Of a stretch of 64,000 bases of DNA, positions 43,463 through 52,568 are shown piece after piece. The position numbers and the translations under genes are program-made. Below the pieces are notes generated by a model, which saw only the letters and a program-made list of their open reading frames with translations, was not told the DNA's origin and did no database searches. The DNA comes from an uncultured Candidatus Saccharibacteria bacterium (GTDB lineage Bacteria; Patescibacteriota; Saccharimonadia; Saccharimonadales; Saccharimonadaceae). The stretch is from positions 1-64,000 of the forward strand of contig CAMPVQ010000002.1 in the NCBI GenBank assembly GCA_946997535.1, read 5' to 3'. Numbering within the stretch: position 1 is the first letter of the stretch; each line of letters starts with the position of its first letter.

Positions 43463-44284
43463 TTAGAGGTCGACACGCAGGCGAGCCTGAGCAAATTCCG
43501 GATGGAACTGGTTATTGCGGTAAACAACGTCTACTAGCGAGCTATAAGCGCCAAAGCAAGTTGTGCCTTCTTTAGCGCCGTTTTTGCGGTCAAGCAGATA
43601 AGCATAATGCAACAGTTGCGTTACATCGCGTTTGCAATTGCTTTTACCAGTTAAGTCCTCCACGTATAGAACAGCATCCATGTAGTAATACTCTTCAGTG
43701 TTGTCAACCTTACCATCAGTATCGCGGCTCAGCCAAGTAACTTTATGCAGTTTATCGACATTTTGACGGTCAAACAGTACAGTCATTGCAACATCATGTC
43801 CATCGCGCTCACAAGTGGTGCGCAATACAACAAATCGGTTGCTAACCATACTGTGAATACCGTACTTATACGTCAATTGCTTCATAACTTCACTGCGCTT
43901 AGAATCGCGAATCGATTCTAAATGAGCAAACTGTAGCGGCGCCTTGGCGTCAGTCTTGCGATAAGCAGCAACTTCATTACTTACGGCAACGGACTTTGGA
44001 GCTAAATCGCAAGGTTGCGCTACAGTGTATCCGTCCTCCGAGTATACAACATTACGTTGTAACTTCGTGTAAGGGAACACGGTGTAGCTCTTATGCTGAT
44101 TATTGTCATCGAAAACTTCTGTCACGGTCATACGCGTCAAGTCATAGTTCAAATGGAACGGGCGTCCATTCTGGTCTACGATTGCGCTATGCTTCGCGGT
44201 TTCATTAACGATGTCTTCCAATGTCGCCTTTACTGCATCTTGATTGTAAGTGCGGACTTCGTCTAATACTTCTATTCCAGCCAT
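43463..44284 (-). CDS. Array paralogue 4 (subfamily A)
   Basis: 273 residues. The C-terminal module reads NRFVVLRT, MTVLFDRQNVDKLHKV, then YYYMDAV, close to paralogue 1. The N-terminal half contains NGRPFHLNYD and KSYTVFPYTK in the place of the LMNGKP/LFAKP segment of subfamily A. Soluble, with no known domain. Terminator hairpin AGCTCCTAG/CTAGGAGCT at 43425-43449. Confidence 0.85.
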   Translation of the reverse strand: MAGIEVLDEVRTYNQDAVKATLEDIVNETAKHSAIVDQNGRPFHLNYDLTRMTVTEVFDDNNQHKSYTVFPYTKLQRNVVYSEDGYTVAQPCDLAPKSVAVSNEVAAYRKTDAKAPLQFAHLESIRDSKRSEVMKQLTYKYGIHSMVSNRFVVLRTTCERDGHDVAMTVLFDRQNVDKLHKVTWLSRDTDGKVDNTEEYYYMDAVLYVEDLTGKSNCKRDVTQLLHYAYLLDRKNGAKEGTTCFGAYSSLVDVVYRNNQFHPEFAQARLRVDL

Positions 44285-44402
44285 TTTAATGTGCCAACCT
44301 TTTCGGTCAATAGTTATTGGGTAATGTGCAAAGCTTTCGCTTCTCTGAGATATTTTACTATCTCAATACTTATACTATACAACTTTTTATGATTATTGTC
44401 AA
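44285..44402 (-). promoter_or_regulatory. Array leader 4
   Basis: TTGACA-17-TATAGT (44397-44402, 44374-44379), a longer leader of ~80 bases, ACC-GAAAA-GGT hairpin, then GTTGGCACATTAAA before the ATG (a C replaces the U of GUAC). Confidence 0.7.
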
Positions 44403-44451
44403 TAGTGGTTATGTATAAAAATACCCCCTAACACTAGGCTAGGGGGAATGG

Positions 44452-45387
44452 TTAGATATCCAGTAACAAGTTAACGTCGTCTTCGTTCTCTAAGCAACGC
44501 CGTTCGTCGGTGTACTTAATTAGCTCCACTTGAAGTGCCTTAGGGTCAAATGCACCATAGCAGTCCGGCGTTAGTAGTGACTCTCGATAACTCGGTAGTA
44601 GCACTACCCGCGTCGCAAAATCAACTATATCAGCGTCATCACCCTCTGAAAAGATGCAACTACATGGCGACAAATAATAGTACTTACCACCCGTCAGTGC
44701 ATGTTCATGTCGACAGACGTAGTTGATATTCATCCGGTCAAATAGGTAGTATACCGTATCGATGCCATCGCTTGGCCGCGTATGGCCATAAAACACCACG
44801 AACCGCGGGCGGTCGCCCTTTGGGCCGTAATGGCTTAGCATCTTCTGGTATAGTTCCTTGTATTCATCCGTCCAACCGGTGGAATTCTGGTGCTTAGCAT
44901 GCTCGTAAACTATCGGGCTCTGCAATGGCGCAACTGTCATAGCACTAAGTGCCATATTGGAATCTTTGTAAGATGTATAGCTGCTTGAATCGTCTTTTAA
45001 ACAATTGCATTGCAATTCGCGTTCAAACAAGCCACGGTTCAAATTCTTACGCCAATTTGGTTCCTTTGCGTCCAATGTCCAATAAATATCGCGATGCGCT
45101 TCGTCAAGACCACTCTCGCCATACGTCCAGAAAACATAATCCGTGGCCAGCAAGTAGTCTAAGACTCGGCCCGTCTCGTCGCGCACCACCCGCATGTTAT
45201 CAGTATCAAAGCGGTTATAGACGAACGTCTTATCCGCTACCTTGTCAAACATGTCACTGTAGCGCAAGCGCCACACCTCATATTGATTAGGGCACTGCTC
45301 CTGCGCATCAAACAGCTCACGTATCCGGTATAGGGCGTCATCCGTCTCAATGCCGCGCACAAGCGGCGACGTAATTGTAATAACCAT
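44452..45387 (-). CDS. Array paralogue 5 (two-module YLFDR protein)
   Basis: 311 residues. Module 1: YEVWRLRYSD, TFVYNRFDTDNMRVV, DYLLATDYVF, EPNWRKN (about 130). Module 2: RFVVFYGHTR (about 200), VYYLFDRMNINYVC, YYLSPC. Here LFDR in module 1 has become YNRF, showing how loosely the motif is held. Terminator hairpin 44424-44446. Confidence 0.85.
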   Translation of the reverse strand: MVITITSPLVRGIETDDALYRIRELFDAQEQCPNQYEVWRLRYSDMFDKVADKTFVYNRFDTDNMRVVRDETGRVLDYLLATDYVFWTYGESGLDEAHRDIYWTLDAKEPNWRKNLNRGLFERELQCNCLKDDSSSYTSYKDSNMALSAMTVAPLQSPIVYEHAKHQNSTGWTDEYKELYQKMLSHYGPKGDRPRFVVFYGHTRPSDGIDTVYYLFDRMNINYVCRHEHALTGGKYYYLSPCSCIFSEGDDADIVDFATRVVLLPSYRESLLTPDCYGAFDPKALQVELIKYTDERRCLENEDDVNLLLDI

Positions 45388-45469
45388 TGTAATGTACCAC
45401 CTTTCGGTCTCGTAGCTGCTTTACGCAGCCAATTATCATTACTATATAATAAAAGGGTAGGGCAGTCAA
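45388..45469 (-). promoter_or_regulatory. Array leader 5
   Basis: TTGACT-17-TATAGT (45464-45469, 45441-45446). Stem GCTGC/GCAGC, ACC-GAAA-GGT, GGTGGTACATTACA. The -35 directly follows the T-tract of paralogue 6's terminator. Nearly identical to leader 6. Confidence 0.8.
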
Positions 45470-45509
45470 TAAAAGCCCCCTAGTAGTCTAGGGGGCCAAC
45501 AGTGGTTAA

Positions 45510-46340
45510 TTAGAGTTTGACACGCAGCCAAACCATCATGCCATCGACATTATGATTCTGAACATACCTCGAAACGACTCTGGTACGCTTGCGATACTTA
45601 TATAGCAGAGCGGAATCTTTATCGCCGTGCAGCTGTTCGACATATCGATTCCAAACGCCCGATTCGGTCGCCACTTTAACTGACGGCTCAACCTCGTCTA
45701 TACTTGTATACCAATCGCGCTCCTCGCACAAAACTGGCTCCATATAGTAGTAGGTGACATCAGTTGTCTTGTCGTGAGTGTCGCGCTGATGCACTACCAT
45801 CTTGCGCAACTTGTCCACCCTTTGGCGGTCAAACAACGTCATTATTCTGCGGTTCTGCTTGGAGAGAGTGCAAAACAACATAAAACGGTTGTTGATACGC
45901 TTTCGTACGCGATACTTCCGCCTCAAGTACTCAGCTGCTGCCTTGCGTTCGCTCCCCTCAAGCGGGGCAATACTAGCCGTTTCCGCCTCAGAATTACCGC
46001 CGCCTTGCAAAATAGCCATATTATCAGGGCCCTCGATTGTTGACTCAGAAGTTAGAGTGTACGGCAAATACGCAGTTGCACTACCGTAACGCGACAGTTC
46101 AGATCCGCCCGCCTTCGGTTTGGCAAATAGTGTGTAGCTATCAAAATGGCCACTTTTATCAAGTACTTCAGCCAGATACAACGCATTAGGCTTGCCGTTC
46201 AATAGCGCTTTAGGGTGACTGAAGAGAGGGGTTTCCACCTCAATAGTTACATCCATTGCCTTAGCAAACCTATCCAGCAACTGGTGCGCCCAAGTCTCGT
46301 TATACCAGACAATCTCTTCTAAAATAGCAAAATCAACCAT
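45510..46340 (-). CDS. Array paralogue 6 (subfamily A)
   Basis: 276 residues. The N-terminal part has HQLLDRFAKAMDV, LLNGKPNALYLAEVLDKSG and YTLFAKPKAGG, as in paralogue 1. The C-terminal module has RKYRVRKRINNRFMLFCT, MTLFDRQRVDKLRKMV and YYYMEPVLC. Its leader is almost the same as that of paralogue 5 although the proteins belong to different subfamilies. Terminator 45475-45496. Confidence 0.85.
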   Translation of the reverse strand: MVDFAILEEIVWYNETWAHQLLDRFAKAMDVTIEVETPLFSHPKALLNGKPNALYLAEVLDKSGHFDSYTLFAKPKAGGSELSRYGSATAYLPYTLTSESTIEGPDNMAILQGGGNSEAETASIAPLEGSERKAAAEYLRRKYRVRKRINNRFMLFCTLSKQNRRIMTLFDRQRVDKLRKMVVHQRDTHDKTTDVTYYYMEPVLCEERDWYTSIDEVEPSVKVATESGVWNRYVEQLHGDKDSALLYKYRKRTRVVSRYVQNHNVDGMMVWLRVKL

Positions 46341-46422
46341 TGTAAGGTACCACCTTTCGGTCTCGTGGCTGCTTTACGCAGCCAATTACCATTACTATAT
46401 AACCTTTTATGCTTATTGTCAA
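46341..46422 (-). promoter_or_regulatory. Array leader 6
   Basis: TTGACA-17-TATAGT (46417-46422, 46394-46399), stem GCTGC/GCAGC, ACC-GAAA-GGT, GGTGGTACCTTACA. Confidence 0.8.
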
Positions 46423-46472
46423 TGGTGTTAAAGAAAACCCCTGACGCTAGGTCAGGGGCTAATGGTGATGAA

Positions 46473-47345
46473 TTAAATGTCTAAGTAGAGTCGCGCGGTT
46501 TCCACGCCATCCATATTCTCGGTCGCTTTAACCAACTCAATCGGTTCATAGTCGACACCGCCATTCCGACAAAGGTTAGAAGGCAACAAGTGCTCACGCA
46601 CCGTAGATTCAATCAATTCCTTGTTATTGGTATAAACTCGACCAGTCTGGTTAATCGGCGTAGCAAACACCTTATAACTGCCGTCCGTCACTGACTTGCG
46701 CATATAGAGATGGTCGGCCGCCGCGCGGTCGAAGAGGAAGAGCTTTAGCTCCGTACTCGTGCCATCCTTATCGATTGCATCGCCGTATAACACCGCGAAC
46801 CGCGGAAGCTTCACACCGTCGTAATCCGACTTGGCAATATTACGTAAGTCTGGCGCTTGTCCGTACTGATTGTCTTTCACACGCTCAATGCAGAACGCTG
46901 TATTAAAAACGCCTAATTCCGACGCAGTCAAAACCAACTCCGTGTGAGCGAAGTTGCTATCCGTCTTCACATGATGTAAGCATACATCACGGCCATCATT
47001 CAGCACCGCCCATTGGTCATATGGCCACTGTGGGTTGATGAGGTCAAGCTGGTCGTAAACCTCGCGGCGGAATGTCTCAGCTAAGTCCACTTGGTTGTCC
47101 ATACCGAACGACTTAACACTATTTAGCTCATAGTGAAGTACTCGCTCACTCGACATCACGCGCTTCAACCGATACTGGTCAATATTATCATACAGATAAA
47201 CTCGGCTGATGTCGCTGCCGTCGTCGTTATACTCCATAGCACTCCACGCCACATAACGGTTGCCGTCAATTGGCGCATTCTTAATGGCACACGGCACAGC
47301 CGTCACCATTCGACTATTAGTAATACTTTTTATTAATTCATACAT
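46473..47345 (-). CDS. Array paralogue 7 (two-module, MYELIK subgroup)
   Basis: 290 residues starting MYELIKSI, shared with paralogue 8. Module 1: RYVAWSAMEY (about 30), VYLYDNIDQYRLKRV (about 49), HYELNSV, NPQWPYDQW (about 98). Module 2: RFAVLYGDAI (about 190), LFLFDRAAADHLYMR, KVFATPI. Soluble, function unknown. Terminator CCCCTGAC/GTCAGGGG at 46438-46458. Confidence 0.87.
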   Translation of the reverse strand: MYELIKSITNSRMVTAVPCAIKNAPIDGNRYVAWSAMEYNDDGSDISRVYLYDNIDQYRLKRVMSSERVLHYELNSVKSFGMDNQVDLAETFRREVYDQLDLINPQWPYDQWAVLNDGRDVCLHHVKTDSNFAHTELVLTASELGVFNTAFCIERVKDNQYGQAPDLRNIAKSDYDGVKLPRFAVLYGDAIDKDGTSTELKLFLFDRAAADHLYMRKSVTDGSYKVFATPINQTGRVYTNNKELIESTVREHLLPSNLCRNGGVDYEPIELVKATENMDGVETARLYLDI

Positions 47346-47443
47346 TTTAATGTACGACCTCCTTCGAGGCTAGAATTGTTTCAGGGCAATCGCGGGATTG
47401 CGATTGCTCCCGATATTATACAAGAATTTAGCTAAACCGTCAA
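47346..47443 (-). promoter_or_regulatory. Array leader 7
   Basis: TTGACG-17-TATAAT (47438-47443, 47415-47420), stem GCAATCG/CGATTGC; second hairpin is CCTC-GAAG-GAGG, then TCGTACATTAAA. The purine-rich site AGGAGG sits in the 3' stem strand. Confidence 0.75.
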
Positions 47444-47482
47444 TAAAACCCCTGACACCAGGTCAGGGGTAATAGTGATGAA

Positions 47483-48316
47483 TTAAATGTCCAAGTAAAG
47501 CCGCACGTCGTTTACGCCATGCATATTGTAAACCACGTGAATCAGCTTCAGCTCGTCAGGGTCCGTATCACCAAACCCCGGCAAGTGCTGACACGCCGTA
47601 GCGCGAACCTGCTTCATATCAATGGTGCGCGCCATGCTAAAGTGGCCAACCGGCCGCGCGAACACCTTGCATTGCTTGCCGCCACTCGTCTTGCGCACAT
47701 ATAGCTCGCTCGCTCTCTGGCAGTCAAACAGATACATCTCTGTCGTCTTGCTGTCCATCGCGCTGCCAATGCCATATAGCGCCACGAACCGTGGATACTT
47801 CGTATCATTGTAAGTGGCAAGCACTTTACGGAGCAGCTCCGGCGCGTTGCCATGACAATTGTTTTGCAGCTTTTCAATGCAAAACACCGTTGTCACGACG
47901 TCTAAACCAGCTAGTACCAAGTCGGTGCGACTAAGGTCGCAGTCCGTCTTAACGTAGCTCATGCACACGTCGCGCTTGTCACCCGGCACCGACCATTGTT
48001 TACGACACCACTGTGGGTTAATCTGGTCCAAATGTCGGTAAACTTCTTGACGTACCGCTAACGCTGTATCTGATTGTTTTGGCTTAAACGCCTGAATCGC
48101 ATTGACTTCATAGTGATAATTATGACTACTATCGACCACTTGGTTAAGCTTATCGGCATTCAACCGGTCGTACAGATAAACTCGGTCATCATCACCACCA
48201 CTGTTAATGACGCGCCAAACCGAATAGCAGTTGCTGTTAATCGGCGAATTGAGCAGGATGTTGGAAGCATTTAAGCCAGCTCGGCTCGCGTTAATGTTCT
48301 TAATTAATTCATACAT
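47483..48316 (-). CDS. Array paralogue 8 (two-module, MYELIK subgroup)
   Basis: About 277 residues. The start MYELIKNI matches paralogue 7 and follows the leader GGTGGTACCTTACATGT; a longer in-frame start lies in the promoter and is rejected. Module 1: CYSVWRVINS, VYLYDRLNADKLNQVV, HYEVNAI, NPQWCRKQW. Module 2: RFVALYGIGS, MYLFDCQRASELYVR (Cys replaces Arg of LFDR), KVFARPV. Terminator 47449-47469. Confidence 0.85.
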   Translation of the reverse strand: MYELIKNINASRAGLNASNILLNSPINSNCYSVWRVINSGGDDDRVYLYDRLNADKLNQVVDSSHNYHYEVNAIQAFKPKQSDTALAVRQEVYRHLDQINPQWCRKQWSVPGDKRDVCMSYVKTDCDLSRTDLVLAGLDVVTTVFCIEKLQNNCHGNAPELLRKVLATYNDTKYPRFVALYGIGSAMDSKTTEMYLFDCQRASELYVRKTSGGKQCKVFARPVGHFSMARTIDMKQVRATACQHLPGFGDTDPDELKLIHVVYNMHGVNDVRLYLDI

Positions 48317-48406
48317 GTAAGGTACCACCTCAATTACTAGAGATTCAATATGGCCACACGGTGTGGTCACTGTCTTAATAATATAATGATTAAGCCACTC
48401 TGTCAA
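48317..48406 (-). promoter_or_regulatory. Array leader 8
   Basis: TTGACA-17-TATTAT (48401-48406, 48378-48383), strong stem CCACAC/GTGTGG. This leader lacks the ACC partner but keeps GAGGTGGTACCTTACA. The -35 abuts paralogue 9's terminator. Confidence 0.7.
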
Positions 48407-48443
48407 TAAAAACCTCTGGCACTAGGCCAGAGGTCATTGGTAG

Positions 48444-49373
48444 CTACAGCTCTGTAAGGTTCAGCCGAATACGGCTGCGCTCAGTCAAAGCATAGTTTTG
48501 GTCAATGTTAGGGAGGAGGTTCAACTTCACCTTGGTGGAGTCAAACATAGCCAAGCGGTCAAGATGAGCCGTCTTCAGAGCAGACTTATACTGCTTCAGC
48601 ATCAGCCGGCGCGCGGTAAATTCTGCCATTTTCTGACTCACATACTCAGCGCGTACTTGGTACACCGGCTTGGCGAAGAAGCGACTCTGTCCACAGCTAC
48701 GGTGGTCGCGACAACAAACTTGCCCCAAGTTTTGGCGGTCAAACAGATATAAGAACATTGCCTTATTGCAAGAAAGCGTGTCATATCCATAAAACACCAC
48801 AAACCGCGCATTGCCGCTATACAGCCCAGCCACACGCTGCCACATCTTCAGGAACTTATCCGGCACACCGGCATAGGCGCCATAGCCCACGGTCTCAACC
48901 ACAGTTGGCAAGTCGCGCACCAGCGCACGGTTTACCGGATTAAGCCAGAGCGTCGTGTTTGGCGCGTAACAACGGAGGTTGATTTGGCTTAAGAACAAGT
49001 CGCGGTCGAACATAGTCCAGTCACGGTCAGTGCACCAGTCACTATTGAGCTGCTCAATACACTTATGTGTAGCTGCTCGCACTGCGGCAGTCGAACTGGC
49101 GCAGGGCATGGTGACGGTGCGAATTGGCATCATCTCGTAGCTAAAGTTGTGGCCCATTTCGTCACGCACCACCTTCATATTAGGAAACGCCAAACGGTCG
49201 TAAAGATAAACCACACTCGCGCCTTTGCCGCCCACGCCAACCATGTTGGCATGACGCGCCTCATAGCGCAAATAGCTATTGTCGCCATCCGCCAAGCCAG
49301 CCAGCAGCTGTTGCCGTGTTAGCTCATCACCACCCGTGACATCCTCAATTGGCTCTACTATTTCTACTACCAT
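48444..49373 (-). CDS. Array paralogue 9 (two-module YLFDR protein)
   Basis: 309 residues. Module 1: RYEARHANMV, VYLYDRLAFPNMKVV (about 54), SYEMMPI, SDWCTDRDW. Module 2: NARFVVFYGYDT (about 195), LYLFDRQNLGQVCCRDH, RFFAKPV. A Val-Leu-rich C-terminus (KVKLNLLPNI) recurs in paralogues 10 and 11. Terminator 48413-48433. Confidence 0.87.
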   Translation of the reverse strand: MVVEIVEPIEDVTGGDELTRQQLLAGLADGDNSYLRYEARHANMVGVGGKGASVVYLYDRLAFPNMKVVRDEMGHNFSYEMMPIRTVTMPCASSTAAVRAATHKCIEQLNSDWCTDRDWTMFDRDLFLSQINLRCYAPNTTLWLNPVNRALVRDLPTVVETVGYGAYAGVPDKFLKMWQRVAGLYSGNARFVVFYGYDTLSCNKAMFLYLFDRQNLGQVCCRDHRSCGQSRFFAKPVYQVRAEYVSQKMAEFTARRLMLKQYKSALKTAHLDRLAMFDSTKVKLNLLPNIDQNYALTERSRIRLNLTEL

Positions 49374-49455
49374 TGTAATGTACCACCTTTCGGTCTAGAG
49401 GTGCAGGATACACCTCAACTCATCATACTATACAATAGTTTGCTATAGCCGTCAA
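49374..49455 (-). promoter_or_regulatory. Array leader 9
   Basis: TTGACG-17-TATAGT (49450-49455, 49427-49432), stem GAGGTG/CACCTC, ACC-GAAA-GGT, GGTGGTACATTACA. Confidence 0.8.
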
Positions 49456-49488
49456 TTTAAAACCCCTGACACAAGGTCAGGGGAGTAG

Positions 49489-50370
49489 CTATTTGAGCTC
49501 AGGTAAGGGTAAGTGAGCATGCGACCAAAAAGTCGCCACGTGGTTGCCACGCGCCATTACTAGATTTAGGTTAACCTTGAACGGGTCAAACTTCTTCACG
49601 GATTTAATGGCAAAAACCTCAACTTCATAGGTCGTCAAGGCGGCACGCGCCGCTAGCTCGAGGTGCTCAAAATCAGTATGCGGCGTAACAAGGCTATCAA
49701 CTGGCTCAATGCAGTAACGTTGCTTGCCATTTGCTAGATGTCGGCGATACAAGTTTTTGCCGCCCAACCGGTCAAATAAGTAAATCTTGGTACCGGTTGC
49801 CTTACCGTCAAGACTGTAAGCGTAAGGCGCGCAGAACGCCAAAAAGCGTTGCGCGTCACCACGCCTGCCATACAGCTTTTTCAGCTGGTCAGCAAACTCT
49901 GTGGCGTCCACCCACTCGACAAAGTCGGGCTTCGACCGGAATGCCATAGCATCAAACATGGCAACACCCGCGCCGTTGTTCTTGCGCGTAATACAATTTG
50001 CCTCAACCGCACGCGCTAGAGCATCAGGGTCTTGCTGCTCGCGCCACGATTTGTTTGTTCTATCCAAATAATCTTCGGTCGCCTGCACAGCCGCCGCAAC
50101 CTCACGCGTTGGCACGAGCAAAGTCTCTTGCGGCAAGAGGTTATAGCGCATTAACCGTGAGTTCTCGTCGTACACCGCGTAGATATTGTTCACGTCCAAG
50201 CGGTCGTAAACCGCCACATAACTGACGTTATTGTTGTCCTCAATTATCCTGCGCTGCACTTCATACCGGTCGCCCAGATTATCCGCAGCTTGCACTTCAT
50301 CAAGGAATCCCACGATTCCAGCGTTAGCCTCCGAATTAAACTTCACGGGCTCTACGATTTCTACTAGCAT
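49489..50370 (-). CDS. Array paralogue 10 (two-module YLFDR protein)
   Basis: 293 residues. Module 1: RYEVQRRIIE, VAVYDRLDVNNIYAVYDENS, RYNLLPQ, NKSWREQQD. Module 2: QRFLAFCAPYA, IYLFDRLGGKNLYRRH, RYCIEPV. The phrase YDENSRL matches YDENGDL of paralogue 11, which is its closest relative. Terminator 49463-49483. Confidence 0.87.
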   Translation of the reverse strand: MLVEIVEPVKFNSEANAGIVGFLDEVQAADNLGDRYEVQRRIIEDNNNVSYVAVYDRLDVNNIYAVYDENSRLMRYNLLPQETLLVPTREVAAAVQATEDYLDRTNKSWREQQDPDALARAVEANCITRKNNGAGVAMFDAMAFRSKPDFVEWVDATEFADQLKKLYGRRGDAQRFLAFCAPYAYSLDGKATGTKIYLFDRLGGKNLYRRHLANGKQRYCIEPVDSLVTPHTDFEHLELAARAALTTYEVEVFAIKSVKKFDPFKVNLNLVMARGNHVATFWSHAHLPLPELK

Positions 50371-50454
50371 TTAAAAGTACTACCTTTCGGTCGGGGAGGC
50401 ACTGGATGTACCTCAACTTACCATACTATATAATAAATTCACTGTCTCCGTCAA
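50371..50454 (-). promoter_or_regulatory. Array leader 10
   Basis: TTGACG-18-TATAGT (50449-50454, 50425-50430), stem GAGGTAC/GTGCCTC, ACC-GAAA-GGT, then GGTAGTACTTTTAA: the core is degraded here (ACUUUUA instead of ACAUUA). Confidence 0.75.
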
Positions 50455-50497
50455 CAGAGGTAAGGAAAAGCCCCGGCCGAAGCCGGGGCAAAGAATG

Positions 50498-51416
50498 TTA
50501 TAGATTAGTCAGTTTTAGATACAAACGTGCGGTACCGCAACTCGATACGACATGCTTCTGATTAGTAAATGGCAAAATATTGATTTCCGCGCGGCCGCGG
50601 TCAAACTTTGTCTTTTGCTGAGCAAACTCCATATCCGCTTCATACTTACGGAGTAAATAATCACGCGTGATATGTTCAATCTCAATTGGATTGTCGTACG
50701 GTACGCTCAAGCTCTCAAGTGGCTCGTAGAAGTAACGGTCTTCACCATTACCATGACGGCAGGAGAGAGAATCGAAGTTCAAAACGTCGAACAAGTAGAG
50801 CATAGTGTCCACCTTGTGCTTGCCAACAGTTGGCGCGCAAAATACCATAAAGCGTGGCCCTCTTGCCATCACCATATCGTTCGCTAGCCCTCGTTCGCAC
50901 CGTTTCAAAGCGGTCATTTGGCGACTGATAGCCAACGCGTTCAATGGCAACTGGCTTTAGCTCTGGCAACAATGGGTTCATCACCAACTTAAGGTTAGTG
51001 CCAGAAGCGGCATAGTCCGACTTAATGCAGTTAAATACCACATCGCGGCGCAACTGCTTCATGTCAAGCGGTTTTTTGATACCGCTAGCGCTATTTAAGT
51101 CATTTGCCAAACCTACCACAGTATCGACTGCCTCGATGACTGTCGCATATTTTGGCATTGGCATGGTATATGCTGCTCTAAGCTCATAATCATACAAGTC
51201 ACCGTTCTCATCGTACACCGCCTGAACACCATTAGCATCCAATCGGTCATACAGATAAGCGGTGTCTACCGCTTGCCCATTGTCGTCAACCGCACCAAGA
51301 CGCCACACCGTATAGCGATTCGACTCATCGTCTTTCACGCCACAACGCAGCAATCTCTCAGCATTGTATTTCACTTTGTTGTCAAATCCAGCTAACTCAA
51401 TTAATTCCACTAACAT
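50498..51416 (-). pseudogene. Array paralogue 11, frameshifted before module 2
   Basis: A ~305-residue member with one extra base. The 5' frame (51416 down to 50748) gives module 1 (RYTVWRLGAV, AYLYDRLDANGVQAV, DYELRAA) and runs to SERYGDGK. Module 2 (GPRFMVFCAP, MLYLFDVLNFDSLSC, YFYEPL) continues in the next frame to 50498. The shift lies within about 10 bases near 50865, in AAGAGGGCC. No repeat tract is present, so this looks like a simple lesion or sequencing error rather than a switch. Terminator CCCCGGC/GCCGGGG 50471-50488. Confidence 0.8.
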
Positions 51417-51501
51417 TTTTAAGGTACCACCTTTCGGCTCTAGAAACGAATTACTTTTGCAATTCTGCTTTGATTATACAACTTTTTATGCTTATTGTCA
51501 A
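51417..51501 (-). promoter_or_regulatory. Array leader 11
   Basis: TTGACA-17-TATAAT (51496-51501, 51473-51478), a GCC-GAAA-GGT hairpin and GGTGGTACCTTAAAA. Confidence 0.75.
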
Positions 51502-51552
51502 TAGGGTTTATGCTTAAATAAAAGAGCCTCCGCGGGGAGGCTCTGAGGTAGA

Positions 51553-52449
51553 CTAAAGAACGGGCAAGCGATAGTGGCTGCAAGCGTACATGGTCTGAGA
51601 CTCGTCAATTGACAAGAAGTCGCAGTCGGTAACCTCAGTACCAGCCAACTTACTAGCCTCAGCCAGCGCAGCGCGCCGAATCTCCGTCACAGAAGCATCG
51701 ACCGGCAACCATACGCGACTGATGTCGCTCACGCAGTAGCGCACGTGCGCTTCAGTGGTGAACTGCACCAAATGCTCCACGCTATTACGGTCAAACAAGA
51801 CCAGCAGGAAGCCAACTTGCAACTTCCGCTTCGCCAAACTACAGCAAGCTGCAAAGCGATGGCGTCTGAGCGCCGAGTCATCGTATTGGTCTGTTAGCAT
51901 GTCCGCCAGCTTCTCCACCTCTTTTGGTGGCAAAAACGATGGTTCATCTACGACCGAGAACAACGCTCGCCAATCACCATAGCCACGCAAAACTTGCAGT
52001 AGCGGGGCAGTGCCAAACGGTGAACACTTCTGACTCGTCGTCAGATAGTCGACCATCTGCACACTGCGCGTGTTGACATAGCCACTTTTGTCGGCGTCCG
52101 CCACCTTCCACTGGTACTTCTCCCAATCGGGATAAGTTTCGTCTAGGTAACTAAAAATGGCGCGGCGTGCCTCGACCATGTTGTCCACACTGTCGTCTAG
52201 AGTTACACTGTGCACAGGAGACATCTCATAGCTTGGCGTCAAGGAGCCATTGTCTTGCACCTCAGTCAAGGTGTCAGCGTCGCAGCGATCATAAAGACAC
52301 GCCAGTTTGACCTTGCGGCCGTTCACTAGTGTATTGTAGGCGCAAGCCACAAAGCGGTCAGCCCGCTTGTTACCATAAGATTGCGCCAGTCGCACTCTGA
52401 TCCCCGGTGCCGCAGCAAGGCGATTAACCGGTGTCACTATTTCTACCAT
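51553..52449 (-). CDS. Array paralogue 12 (two-module)
   Basis: 298 residues. Module 1: DRFVACAYNTLV (about 31), ACLYDRCDADTLTEV, SYEMSPV, YPDWEKYQW. Module 2: RHRFAACCSLAK, LLVLFDRNSVEHLVQF, RYCVSDI. Soluble, unknown. Terminator 51523-51544. Confidence 0.85.
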   Translation of the reverse strand: MVEIVTPVNRLAAAPGIRVRLAQSYGNKRADRFVACAYNTLVNGRKVKLACLYDRCDADTLTEVQDNGSLTPSYEMSPVHSVTLDDSVDNMVEARRAIFSYLDETYPDWEKYQWKVADADKSGYVNTRSVQMVDYLTTSQKCSPFGTAPLLQVLRGYGDWRALFSVVDEPSFLPPKEVEKLADMLTDQYDDSALRRHRFAACCSLAKRKLQVGFLLVLFDRNSVEHLVQFTTEAHVRYCVSDISRVWLPVDASVTEIRRAALAEASKLAGTEVTDCDFLSIDESQTMYACSHYRLPVL

Positions 52450-52536
52450 AAGCTACAACCCTCCTTCAGGGCATCGGTGAGTCACTGGATGCGACTCGAC
52501 TACTTAAATAGTACAAGCAATGTCCTGTGCTGTCAA
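52450..52536 (-). promoter_or_regulatory. Array leader 12
   Basis: TTGACA-17-TACTAT (52531-52536, 52508-52513); the site-proximal hairpin is CCCT-GAAGG-AGGG, then TTGTAGCTT. GTACATTA is not conserved here, but the pairing over the ribosome binding site is. Confidence 0.65.
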
Positions 52537-52568
52537 ATAAAAGCCCCGCCACGCGGGCAGGGCTTAAA

